Of a stretch of 6,554 bases of DNA, positions 1-5,688 are shown piece by piece (the stretch's first letter is position 1; every line of letters begins with the position of its first letter). The stretch comes from Acidobacteriota bacterium (GTDB lineage Bacteria > Acidobacteriota > Terriglobia > Terriglobales > Acidobacteriaceae). Under the pieces are notes generated by a model that was given only the letters and a program-made list of their open reading frames with translations, ran no database searches and was not told the origin of the DNA. The position numbers and the translations under genes were made by a program. The DNA is taken from positions 1 to 6,554 of the forward strand of contig JAJZJJ010000172.1 in the NCBI GenBank assembly GCA_021810175.1. The letters run 5' to 3'.

Positions 1-1664
1 CGATTCCCCAGCGGAGCCTCGCCCAGCAGTTCCCCATCGCTCGCATACACCGCAAAGCTGTAACCCGAATCCGGCCGTGCCTGTTTGCCGCCAATATACT
101 GCTTCACCGTCCAGTCAATCGCCGGCTCACCCGTCTCGGCCTCGGGCCAGGCACCGCTGGTGCTCACATCACTCGCCGCCAGTGCCGGAGCATTCTGTAA
201 CCATGTCGGTTCCATATACTCGTACATCCCTTCGCGCCCGCCTTCACGCCCAAAACCGCTCTCACGATACCCGCCAAAGCCGCTCGCAGCGTCAAACTGG
301 TTGGCCCCGTTCACCCACACCACGCCGGCCTTGATTCTCGACGCCACATCGAGCGCCACGTTGATGTTTTCGCTCCACACGCTCGCTGCCAGCCCATAAG
401 CCGTGTTGTTGGCCAGCTCCACCGCCTCATGCAGCGTCCTGAAGCTCGTCACCGTCAGCACCGGTCCAAAAATCTCCTCCTGGGCCACCACCGACGCCGG
501 ATGCACTCCCGTCAGCAGCGTCGGAGGGTAATACCAGCCCCGCTCCGGCAGCGCCGTCGAGGGCTGCCAGCACGTCGCCCCATCCGCCACGCCGCGAGCC
601 ACCAGCCGCTGGATCCGCTCCAGCTGAACCGCCGCCGCGATCGCCCCCATGTCAATCGCCTTGTCCAGTGGAGGCCCCAGCCGCAGCGTCTCCATCCGTG
701 CCCGCAGTTTGGCCGTCAGCGTCTCCAGCACAGCCTCTTGAACCAGCAGCCGCGATCCCGCACAGCACACCTGGCCCTGGTTGAACCAGATGCCGTCCAC
801 CATGCCCTCCACGGCGCTGTCGAGATCGGCGTCGTCAAACACCACAAACGGCGACTTCCCGCCCAGCTCCAGTGACAGTTTCTTCCCGGTCCCCGCCGTC
901 GCCGCACGAATCGCCCGTCCCACTTCCGTCGAGCCCGTGAACGCAATCTTGTCTACATCCTCGTGCGCCGCCAGCGCCTCGCCCGTGCGCCCATCCCCGG
1001 TCACAACGTTGACCACTCCCGCCGGCAGCCCAATCTCTTCGCACAGCTCGGCAAACGCCAGCGCGGTCAACGGGGTATGCTCCGCCGGCTTCAGCACCAC
1101 CGTATTGCCCGCCGCCAGCGCCGGAGCAATCTTCCACGACAGCATCAGCAGCGGAAAATTCCAAGGAATGATCTGCCCTGCCACACCGCACGGCGCATAC
1201 CCTGCAAACTCTCGCGGCAGCAGTTGCGCCCACCCCGCGTGGTGATAAAAATGCCGCGCCACCAGCGGAATATCAATGTCCCGGCTCTCGCGGATTGGCT
1301 TGCCGTTGTCCATCGTCTCCAGCACGGCCAGCCGTCGCGCATGCTTCTGCACCTGCCGTGCCATCGCGTACAGGTAGCGCGCCCGCGCATGCGGCGTCAG
1401 AGCCTGCCACGGCCCCAGCGCGGCCCGCGCCGCACGCACCGCCGCATCCACATCCTCCGCCGAGCCCTGCGCGACACTCGCCAGCGCATCGCCCGTCGAG
1501 GGATCCACCGTCTCAAATTGCTCGCCCTTCGCGGGCTCATGCCATTTGCCACCAATATAGTGACAAAATCGTCGCCCGTGCCGCTCCAGCCACGCCGTCG
1601 CTTCCTTGGGATCCTCCGGTGCAGGCCCGTATTCTAGCGTTTCAAATCTTTCGAGGATGCTCAT
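1..1664 (-). CDS. NAD(P)-dependent aldehyde dehydrogenase, ALDH16-like two-domain form; 3' end outside window
   Basis: Oxidises an aldehyde to its carboxylate with NAD(P)+ through a cysteine thiohemiacetal; expected to be cytosolic. I read 554 codons from ATG 1664 without a stop. The first domain (about residues 35-490) is complete and shows PWNFP (N169, oxyanion site), K192 in LKPAEHTP, GSTEVG (244-249) of the nucleotide fold, the general base E266 in ELGGK, the nucleophile C300 in NQGQVCCAGS (34 residues after the Glu, as in ALDH2) and EEIFGPV (396-402). All catalytic residues are present. A usual ALDH would end near residue 490-500. This one continues through a linker into QYIGGK (522-527) and about 28 further residues that resemble its own N-terminus (YIGGK at 36-40), so a second ALDH fold begins at the left edge, as in ALDH16. 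GGAGG lies 6 bases before the ATG. It follows deoC by 29 bases, which suggests acetaldehyde as substrate. The family call is firm; the ALDH16 class is likely; the substrate is inferred. Confidence 0.93.
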   Translation of the reverse strand, partial: MSILERFETLEYGPAPEDPKEATAWLERHGRRFCHYIGGKWHEPAKGEQFETVDPSTGDALASVAQGSAEDVDAAVRAARAALGPWQALTPHARARYLYAMARQVQKHARRLAVLETMDNGKPIRESRDIDIPLVARHFYHHAGWAQLLPREFAGYAPCGVAGQIIPWNFPLLMLSWKIAPALAAGNTVVLKPAEHTPLTALAFAELCEEIGLPAGVVNVVTGDGRTGEALAAHEDVDKIAFTGSTEVGRAIRAATAGTGKKLSLELGGKSPFVVFDDADLDSAVEGMVDGIWFNQGQVCCAGSRLLVQEAVLETLTAKLRARMETLRLGPPLDKAIDMGAIAAAVQLERIQRLVARGVADGATCWQPSTALPERGWYYPPTLLTGVHPASVVAQEEIFGPVLTVTSFRTLHEAVELANNTAYGLAASVWSENINVALDVASRIKAGVVWVNGANQFDAASGFGGYRESGFGREGGREGMYEYMEPTWLQNAPALAASDVSTSGAWPEAETGEPAIDWTVKQYIGGKQARPDSGYSFAVYASDGELLGEAPLGN

Positions 1665-1670
1665 CCGTTT

Positions 1671-1675
1671 CCTCC
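1671..1675 (-). promoter_or_regulatory. Ribosome binding site of the aldehyde dehydrogenase gene
   Basis: GGAGG on the minus strand, 6 bases upstream of ATG 1664. It sits inside the 29-base gap after the deoC stop and supports this ATG as the true start. Confidence 0.75.
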
Positions 1676-1693
1676 GCTCCTGCTCCATCTTTC

Positions 1694-2710
1694 TCAGGCC
1701 ATCGGCTGCCGGTACGCGGCCGCATACCGCCCCGTTGCGTAATGCTCCAGTTGCCGCTCGATATCCGTCAGCATGCCGCTCGCGCCAAACCGGAACAGCT
1801 TCGGCTCCAGCCACGGCCGCCCCAGTTCATCCTTCATCAGGAACATCCATTCCAGCGCCTGCTTCGCGGTACGAATTCCACCCGCCGGCTTGAATCCGAC
1901 GGCAACGCCCGTCCGCTCAAAATACTTCCGAATCGCCCGCACCATCACCAGGCTCACCGGCAGCGTTGCATTCACCGCCTCCTTGCCCGTCGATGTCTTA
2001 ATGAAATCCGCGCCCGCCATCATCGCAACCACGCTCGCCCGGCCCACGTTGCGCAGCGTCATCAAATCGCCCGTGCCAAGAATCGCCTTCATATGCACGC
2101 CCGGCCCACACGCCTGTTTGAATGTGGCAATCTCGTCATACAGCGCCTGCCACTTGCCGCCCAGCGCCAGCCCGCGCTCAATGACGATGTCGATCTCCCA
2201 CGCTCCCGCCTCCACTGACCGTCGAATCTCCGCCACGCGCTCCGCCAGCGGAGACAGCCCCGCCGGAAATCCCGTCGACACCGCCGCCACCGGAATCCCG
2301 CTTCCTTTTAGCGCCTCCACCGCGGTCTCCACAAACACGTGGTACACGCACACCGCGCCCACCGTCAGCCCCAGCGATTCAATCCCCAGCTGATTCACCA
2401 GCTCCGCCTTCAGCGGCTGCCGCGCCTTCGCACACAACCGGCGCACACGCTCGGCAGCGTCATCGCCAGAGAGCGTCGTTAAATCAATGCAGCTCACCGC
2501 CTTCAACAGCCATGCCGCCTGCCATTCTTTCTTCACCGTGCGCCGCGCCGTCAGTGTCTGCACACGGCGCTCAATCGCGCTCGTATTCGCCGCAACCGAC
2601 TCCACCCAGTCCAGATCCAGCGGCATGCCCGGGTTCGATCTCCACGCATCTTCTTCGTGCGGCCGCGTTGCATTTCTCTGCGGATTGATTTCCATGCTCT
2701 TGATGCTCAT
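1694..2710 (-). CDS. deoC: Deoxyribose-phosphate aldolase (class I, eukaryote-type DERA)
   Basis: Cleaves 2-deoxy-D-ribose-5-phosphate to glyceraldehyde-3-phosphate and acetaldehyde, the last step of deoxynucleoside and deoxyribose breakdown; cytosolic. From ATG 2710 it is 338 residues. The Schiff-base lysine is K238 in DFIKTSTGK, the second active-site lysine is K274 in GFKPAGG, the acidic partner is D174 in EIDIVI, and C121 sits in AVCVY. The length is well above the roughly 250-260 residues of the E. coli type. The motifs CIDLTTLSGDD (74-84), STGFPAG (145-151), the DIERQ segment (316-320) and the TGRYAA end (326-331) match what I recall of human DERA almost word for word. Start choice: ATG 2710 has GGGGA 7 bases upstream. 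An in-frame ATG at 2758, overlapping the kinase stop as TGATG, would add 16 residues but has no nearby ribosome binding site. It lies between a sugar kinase and an ALDH that could supply its substrate and use its product. Confidence 0.96.
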   Translation of the reverse strand: MSIKSMEINPQRNATRPHEEDAWRSNPGMPLDLDWVESVAANTSAIERRVQTLTARRTVKKEWQAAWLLKAVSCIDLTTLSGDDAAERVRRLCAKARQPLKAELVNQLGIESLGLTVGAVCVYHVFVETAVEALKGSGIPVAAVSTGFPAGLSPLAERVAEIRRSVEAGAWEIDIVIERGLALGGKWQALYDEIATFKQACGPGVHMKAILGTGDLMTLRNVGRASVVAMMAGADFIKTSTGKEAVNATLPVSLVMVRAIRKYFERTGVAVGFKPAGGIRTAKQALEWMFLMKDELGRPWLEPKLFRFGASGMLTDIERQLEHYATGRYAAAYRQPMA

Positions 2711-2717
2711 CGCCGTA

Positions 2718-2722
2718 TCCCC
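2718..2722 (-). promoter_or_regulatory. deoC: Weak ribosome binding site supporting the deoC start at 2710
   Basis: GGGGA on the minus strand, 7 bases before ATG 2710. It is only a partial match to the anti-Shine-Dalgarno sequence, but it is better than anything near the alternative ATG at 2758. It therefore favours the shorter DeoC. Confidence 0.4.
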
Positions 2723-2757
2723 ATCGGTTGCTTCGCGCTCTCGCGCCAGGCGCCTCA

Positions 2758-3687
2758 TCAATGCTTCGCCAGCAGCGCATCCACTTCCTCGCGACGTGGC
2801 ATCGAGGGCGAAGTCCCATGCCGCGTCACAGAAATCCCAGCGACCGCACAGCCAAACTGTGCCGCCGCCACCAGGCCCTTGCCTTGGGCGAGCGCCACCG
2901 CGAATCCAGCATTAAAAGCATCCCCCGCTCCCGTTGTATCCACCACTCGTCCTGCGTTGAATGCTTCAATATGCTGCGATATTGTAGCGCTTTTCACCAG
3001 CGCTCCCCGCGCACCCAGCGTAATCACCGCGTGCCCCGCGCCGCGCTCCATCAGCTGTTCAGCGGCTGCCTCCGCCTCTTCGATGGTCGAAACCCGCATC
3101 CCCGTCAGCGCTTCCGCTTCACCCTCATTCGGCGTCACATAATCACACAACGCCAACAGCGAATCCGGACACGGCAAACCCGGCGCCGGATTCAGAATCG
3201 TTGTCACCCCCCTGCGTCGTGCCAGTGCCAGCGCATACTCCACCAGCACAATCGGCAGCTCAAACTGCGTCAGGAAACACGCCGAAGCAGCAATCCTTTC
3301 CTCTGCCCGGTCGATCTCTTGTTTGGTCAGCGTCTCGGCCGCACCAGGGCAAACCACAATCGCATTCTCGCCCGAGTCTTCCTGCACAAGGATCGCCGCC
3401 GCTCCCGTCGCCTCATCCTGCGCGCGCACCAGGAAATCTGTATTCACCCCGGCGTCTTGATATGTTCTCAGGGCAATCTCACCAAAAGCATCCGCGCCAA
3501 TCTTGCTGAGGAATGTCGTGTTCGCACCCAGCCGCGCCGCCGCCACTGCCTGGTTCGACCCCTTGCCGCCGGGCCCCACCTGCAGCCCGCTGCCGACTAC
3601 TGTCTCACCCCAAACCGGCAGTCGCGGCGACCGAAACGCAAGGTCCAGCGCAAAAATACCCATCACAGTTACATTTGCCGTGCTCAT
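2758..3687 (-). CDS. Ribokinase-family (PfkB) sugar kinase, probably ribokinase or 2-deoxyribokinase
   Basis: Transfers the ATP gamma-phosphate to the 5-hydroxyl of a pentose; cytosolic. It has 309 residues, the normal ribokinase length. PfkB signature 1 is GGKGSNQAVAAARLG (40-54). Signature 2 is DTTGAGDAFNAG (250-261), with catalytic base D256 in GAGD. NPAP (166-169), TPNEGEAEALTG (185-196) and ITLGARG (222-228) also match RbsK. Sugar contacts known from E. coli RbsK are mostly kept: D15, G40-G41-K42, N45 and E143. The Asn two residues before the conserved Asp is replaced by A13. ATG 3687 is chosen over an in-frame upstream ATG inside the preceding gene because it lies 1 base after that gene's stop, has GAGG 9 bases upstream, and gives the usual PfkB N-terminus. 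The following deoC makes 2-deoxyribose a plausible substrate, so I give no symbol (rbsK or deoK). Family very sure; substrate open. Confidence 0.94.
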   Translation of the reverse strand: MSTANVTVMGIFALDLAFRSPRLPVWGETVVGSGLQVGPGGKGSNQAVAAARLGANTTFLSKIGADAFGEIALRTYQDAGVNTDFLVRAQDEATGAAAILVQEDSGENAIVVCPGAAETLTKQEIDRAEERIAASACFLTQFELPIVLVEYALALARRRGVTTILNPAPGLPCPDSLLALCDYVTPNEGEAEALTGMRVSTIEEAEAAAEQLMERGAGHAVITLGARGALVKSATISQHIEAFNAGRVVDTTGAGDAFNAGFAVALAQGKGLVAAAQFGCAVAGISVTRHGTSPSMPRREEVDALLAKH

Positions 3688-3688
3688 A

Positions 3689-5491
3689 TCAATCTGCCTC
3701 AACATCAAGCCCAACTGCGCGCATCAGCTTCAACGCGTTGGTCGTCTGCACCACGCCCGGAACCAGTCGGTAATCAAACTCCAGTTTCCCGTCGCGGTAG
3801 CGATCTTCGAAGTGGTAATTCGCGGCTTTCCCTTCAAGCCGGCCCACGATCTCCGTCAATGCCAGGTCATGTGTCGTCACGATCCCCATCGCCCCATGCT
3901 GCAGCAGCGTCCTCACGATCGCCTCTGTCCCTGTGCGCCGGTCATTCGAATTCGTCCCGGATAGCAGCTCATCCAGCAGAAACAGCACCCGCGGCCCATG
4001 TTCTGCCAGGTCCTGCATCTGCTTCAGCCGCTGAATCTCCGCGTAGAATCGCGACAAGCCGCCCTGCAGCGAATCCAGCACGCAGATCGACGCCGCCACC
4101 AGCAGCGGCGACACCCTCAGCCGCTTCGCGCACACCGGCGCGCCCGCCTGCGCCAGCACCGCATTCAACCCGATCGCCCGCAGCAGCGTGCTCTTGCCGG
4201 CCATGTTCGGCCCGCTCAGCATAATCAACTGCCGCTCGCTGTCCAGACGCACATCGTTCGCCACAGCCTTCTTTGCCGGCAGCAGCGGGTGCGTCAACCC
4301 CTCGGCATCAAATAACGGGCCCGCAGTTACAAATTCTGGATACGTATTCTCCGGATGCTCCCATGCATAGCAGGCCAGCGCATGCAGCGCCTCCATATCT
4401 CCCGCAGCCACCAGCCACTGCCGCACACTGCTCCCATACCGCGAGCGCCACGCATCCAGAAATCCCAGGCACACCGGCGTCCAGAAAACGAAAGCTTCCA
4501 CAAACCGCACCGCCATGTTGTGCCGCGACTCCAGCCACTGCAGGCCGCGATTCAGCCTCCGTACCGCATGCGAGGCCCGCACACCCTCCGCTAATAATTC
4601 ACCCTGCAGTCGCTGCAGCAACTCCCCTGAAAATTTCTCCTCCTCCAGCAATTCCAGCACTGCGGCCAACAGCCGCAGCTCGCGCCCCGCCAGCTCCGCT
4701 TCGTCCGCGGCCTTGAATGTCCGCTTCCCATAAAGGTTGGCCACCGAATAGTTCAGCACGGACATCCCAATCAAAAACTCAATCGAGTGCGCTGCGCTCA
4801 TCACTGCCAGCACAACGCTCGCAACCCACGCCGCCGCCAGCACCGGAGCTATCAGAAACGCAAACCACCTATTCACCGCACCGAAACCTTCGCTCCAGTC
4901 CGTCAGTTGCTCCGTGTGGACCCCCGCCTGCATCTCGCCGCCGCCCAGCGCCATCGCTTCCCGGAACGCATACCGCGGCGCAAGCTCCTGCACCGCCGCC
5001 TGCCGCTCTCTCACCATCCGCACCGGAACCGGAGCCATCAGCCACGCCGCCAGCGTCTCACGGCCCGCGCTCGTCCGCGCTATCGATAACAGCTCAAACA
5101 GTCCGCCTCTGCCGAACAAATCCAGGTCGCGCGCATACAGATGCTCGCTATGCAAAAACTCGCCGCCGCTCTGCCCTTTTCCCGCCCATCGGTCCTCAAG
5201 ACGAGCAATCCCCTCCTCGTAAAAGCCCTTCATGCGCTCACAACGTTCCAGCCGTTTCAATACCCGCTCATGAAGCGCAAAAACAATCACCAGCACGGCC
5301 AGCAACACCGCCAGGATCCACGCATCGTGCGGCCGGTAGCGAACCACAGTGGCGCTCAGGACAACGAGAATAAAAAATAGCGTCAGCTTCGCGGCAATAA
5401 ACAGCCGGTCGCTGCGCTTCAGGCGGGAATGATCCGCTGCCGTTGCGGCCAGCGCATCCCGGTAGTGACGCAGAGGATCGTAGACGTCCAC
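3689..5491 (-). CDS. Membrane-spanning MutS-family ATPase (MutS-related, not canonical mismatch-repair MutS)
   Basis: It has 600 residues. The C-terminal third is a full MutS-type ABC ATPase: Walker A GPNMAGKST (427-435), signature region DSLQGGLSRFYAEI (473-486), Walker B LFLLDE (503-508, with D507 and E508) followed by LLSGTN, and the switch His in TTHDLALT (H541). Residues 119-154 (from YARDLDLF to AAWLMAP) match the start of the MutS core domain, and a lever-like helical region follows. The N-terminal mismatch-binding domain of MutS1 is absent, and there is no C-terminal Smr nuclease. Hydrophobic stretches at about 31-51 and 57-76, and again at about 208-254, predict at least two and probably four membrane passes. 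The ATPase would then face the cytosol, probably as a dimer. An in-frame stop at 5504-5506 leaves GTG 5491 as the first usable start; it lacks a good ribosome binding site. The ATPase is certain, the membrane location likely and the cellular role unknown. It is followed after 1 base by the sugar kinase gene. Confidence 0.92.
   Translation of the reverse strand: MDVYDPLRHYRDALAATAADHSRLKRSDRLFIAAKLTLFFILVVLSATVVRYRPHDAWILAVLLAVLVIVFALHERVLKRLERCERMKGFYEEGIARLEDRWAGKGQSGGEFLHSEHLYARDLDLFGRGGLFELLSIARTSAGRETLAAWLMAPVPVRMVRERQAAVQELAPRYAFREAMALGGGEMQAGVHTEQLTDWSEGFGAVNRWFAFLIAPVLAAAWVASVVLAVMSAAHSIEFLIGMSVLNYSVANLYGKRTFKAADEAELAGRELRLLAAVLELLEEEKFSGELLQRLQGELLAEGVRASHAVRRLNRGLQWLESRHNMAVRFVEAFVFWTPVCLGFLDAWRSRYGSSVRQWLVAAGDMEALHALACYAWEHPENTYPEFVTAGPLFDAEGLTHPLLPAKKAVANDVRLDSERQLIMLSGPNMAGKSTLLRAIGLNAVLAQAGAPVCAKRLRVSPLLVAASICVLDSLQGGLSRFYAEIQRLKQMQDLAEHGPRVLFLLDELLSGTNSNDRRTGTEAIVRTLLQHGAMGIVTTHDLALTEIVGRLEGKAANYHFEDRYRDGKLEFDYRLVPGVVQTTNALKLMRAVGLDVEAD
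3697..3700 (-). promoter_or_regulatory. Ribosome binding site of the sugar kinase, inside the end of the MutS-like gene
   Basis: GAGG on the minus strand, 9 bases before ATG 3687. It overlaps the last codons of the preceding gene. With only 1 base between that stop (3689-3691) and this ATG, the two genes are probably translationally coupled. Confidence 0.6.
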
Positions 5492-5495
5492 TGCG

Positions 5496-5645
5496 TCATT
5501 GTTTCACGTCAGGCGTTCCTTGCCTCGCGTTCTCTGTATTGTCTTCGGAGTTTCCGTGCGAACTTGTCCGGGCCAGAGCATTGGCACTGAAGGTGTAGAG
5601 GAAAACAAGGAAGTTGGCGTAGACGTTCCATCCAGGAACGGCCAC
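5496..5645 (-). CDS. Possible small membrane peptide of 49 residues (tentative)
   Basis: A frame open from GTG 5645 to TGA 5496-5498, in the spacer between mqnE and the MutS-like gene. The predicted peptide begins with a hydrophobic, aromatic-rich stretch (NVYANFLVFLYTFSANALA, residues 7-25) and continues with a polar tail rich in Asn, Glu, Ser and Thr. This pattern fits a single-pass membrane peptide. It ends 4 bases before the GTG of the MutS-like gene, which itself lacks a close ribosome binding site, so coupling is conceivable. Against it: the only start is GTG, no ribosome binding site is visible, I recognise no family, and the other frames of this spacer are also largely open. It may simply be noncoding leader. 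Confidence 0.25.
   Translation of the reverse strand: MAVPGWNVYANFLVFLYTFSANALARTSSHGNSEDNTENARQGTPDVKQ
5624..5640. repeat. Short perfect inverted repeat (6-bp stem, 5-base loop)
   Basis: CGTTCC and GGAACG (plus-strand positions 5624-5629 and 5635-5640) flank the loop ATCCA. It lies 49 bases downstream of the mqnE stop. No T-run follows it directly in either direction, so it is not a standard intrinsic terminator. It could be a weak attenuating hairpin, a protein site or chance. Confidence 0.3.
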
Positions 5646-5688
5646 ACCGCATCGATCCAGGACACCTCATGGCGTCAGTGAAATTGCC

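Larger units (their letters stand above)
5492..5688. other. Intergenic spacer between mqnE and the MutS-like gene
   Basis: This is the only sizeable gap in the window, at 197 bases, and it looks less GC-rich than the flanking genes. It would be expected to carry the end of the mqnE transcript and any promoter for the four-gene run downstream. I found no convincing -35/-10 pair on the minus strand and no hairpin followed by a run of T. A 6-base-pair hairpin (5624-5640) and the tentative small ORF (5496-5645) are its only visible structures. Read-through from mqnE cannot be excluded. Confidence 0.6.

Noticed and set aside
835..1233. 132-codon minus-strand frame inside the ALDH gene
   Set aside because: It is an out-of-frame shadow. 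The in-frame reading of the same bases gives the ALDH motifs PWNFP, GSTEVG and ELGGK.
1295..2218. 307-codon open frame on the plus strand
   Set aside because: It is antisense to the ALDH and deoC genes. It is compositionally biased (Pro, Arg, Ala, His), has no recognisable domain and crosses the junction of two real genes.
3688..3714. Longer kinase start at 3714
   Set aside because: It would put nine extra residues inside the MutS-like gene. The ATG at 3687 has a ribosome binding site and gives the standard PfkB N-terminus.
2728..4224. 498-codon open frame on the plus strand
   Set aside because: It lies antisense to the kinase and the MutS-like gene, both of which have complete, well-recognised motifs. 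The product is rich in Arg, Pro, His, Ser and Ala with no family motif, as expected opposite GC-rich codons.
5624..5640. Intrinsic terminator for mqnE
   Set aside because: The hairpin has only 6 base pairs and is not followed by a T-run in the direction of transcription, so I list it as an inverted repeat only.
5499..5681. 60-codon plus-strand frame in the intergenic spacer
   Set aside because: It runs opposite to all neighbours, has no ribosome binding site that I can see and no recognisable protein features. It overlaps the tentative minus-strand small ORF, which has a more protein-like pattern.
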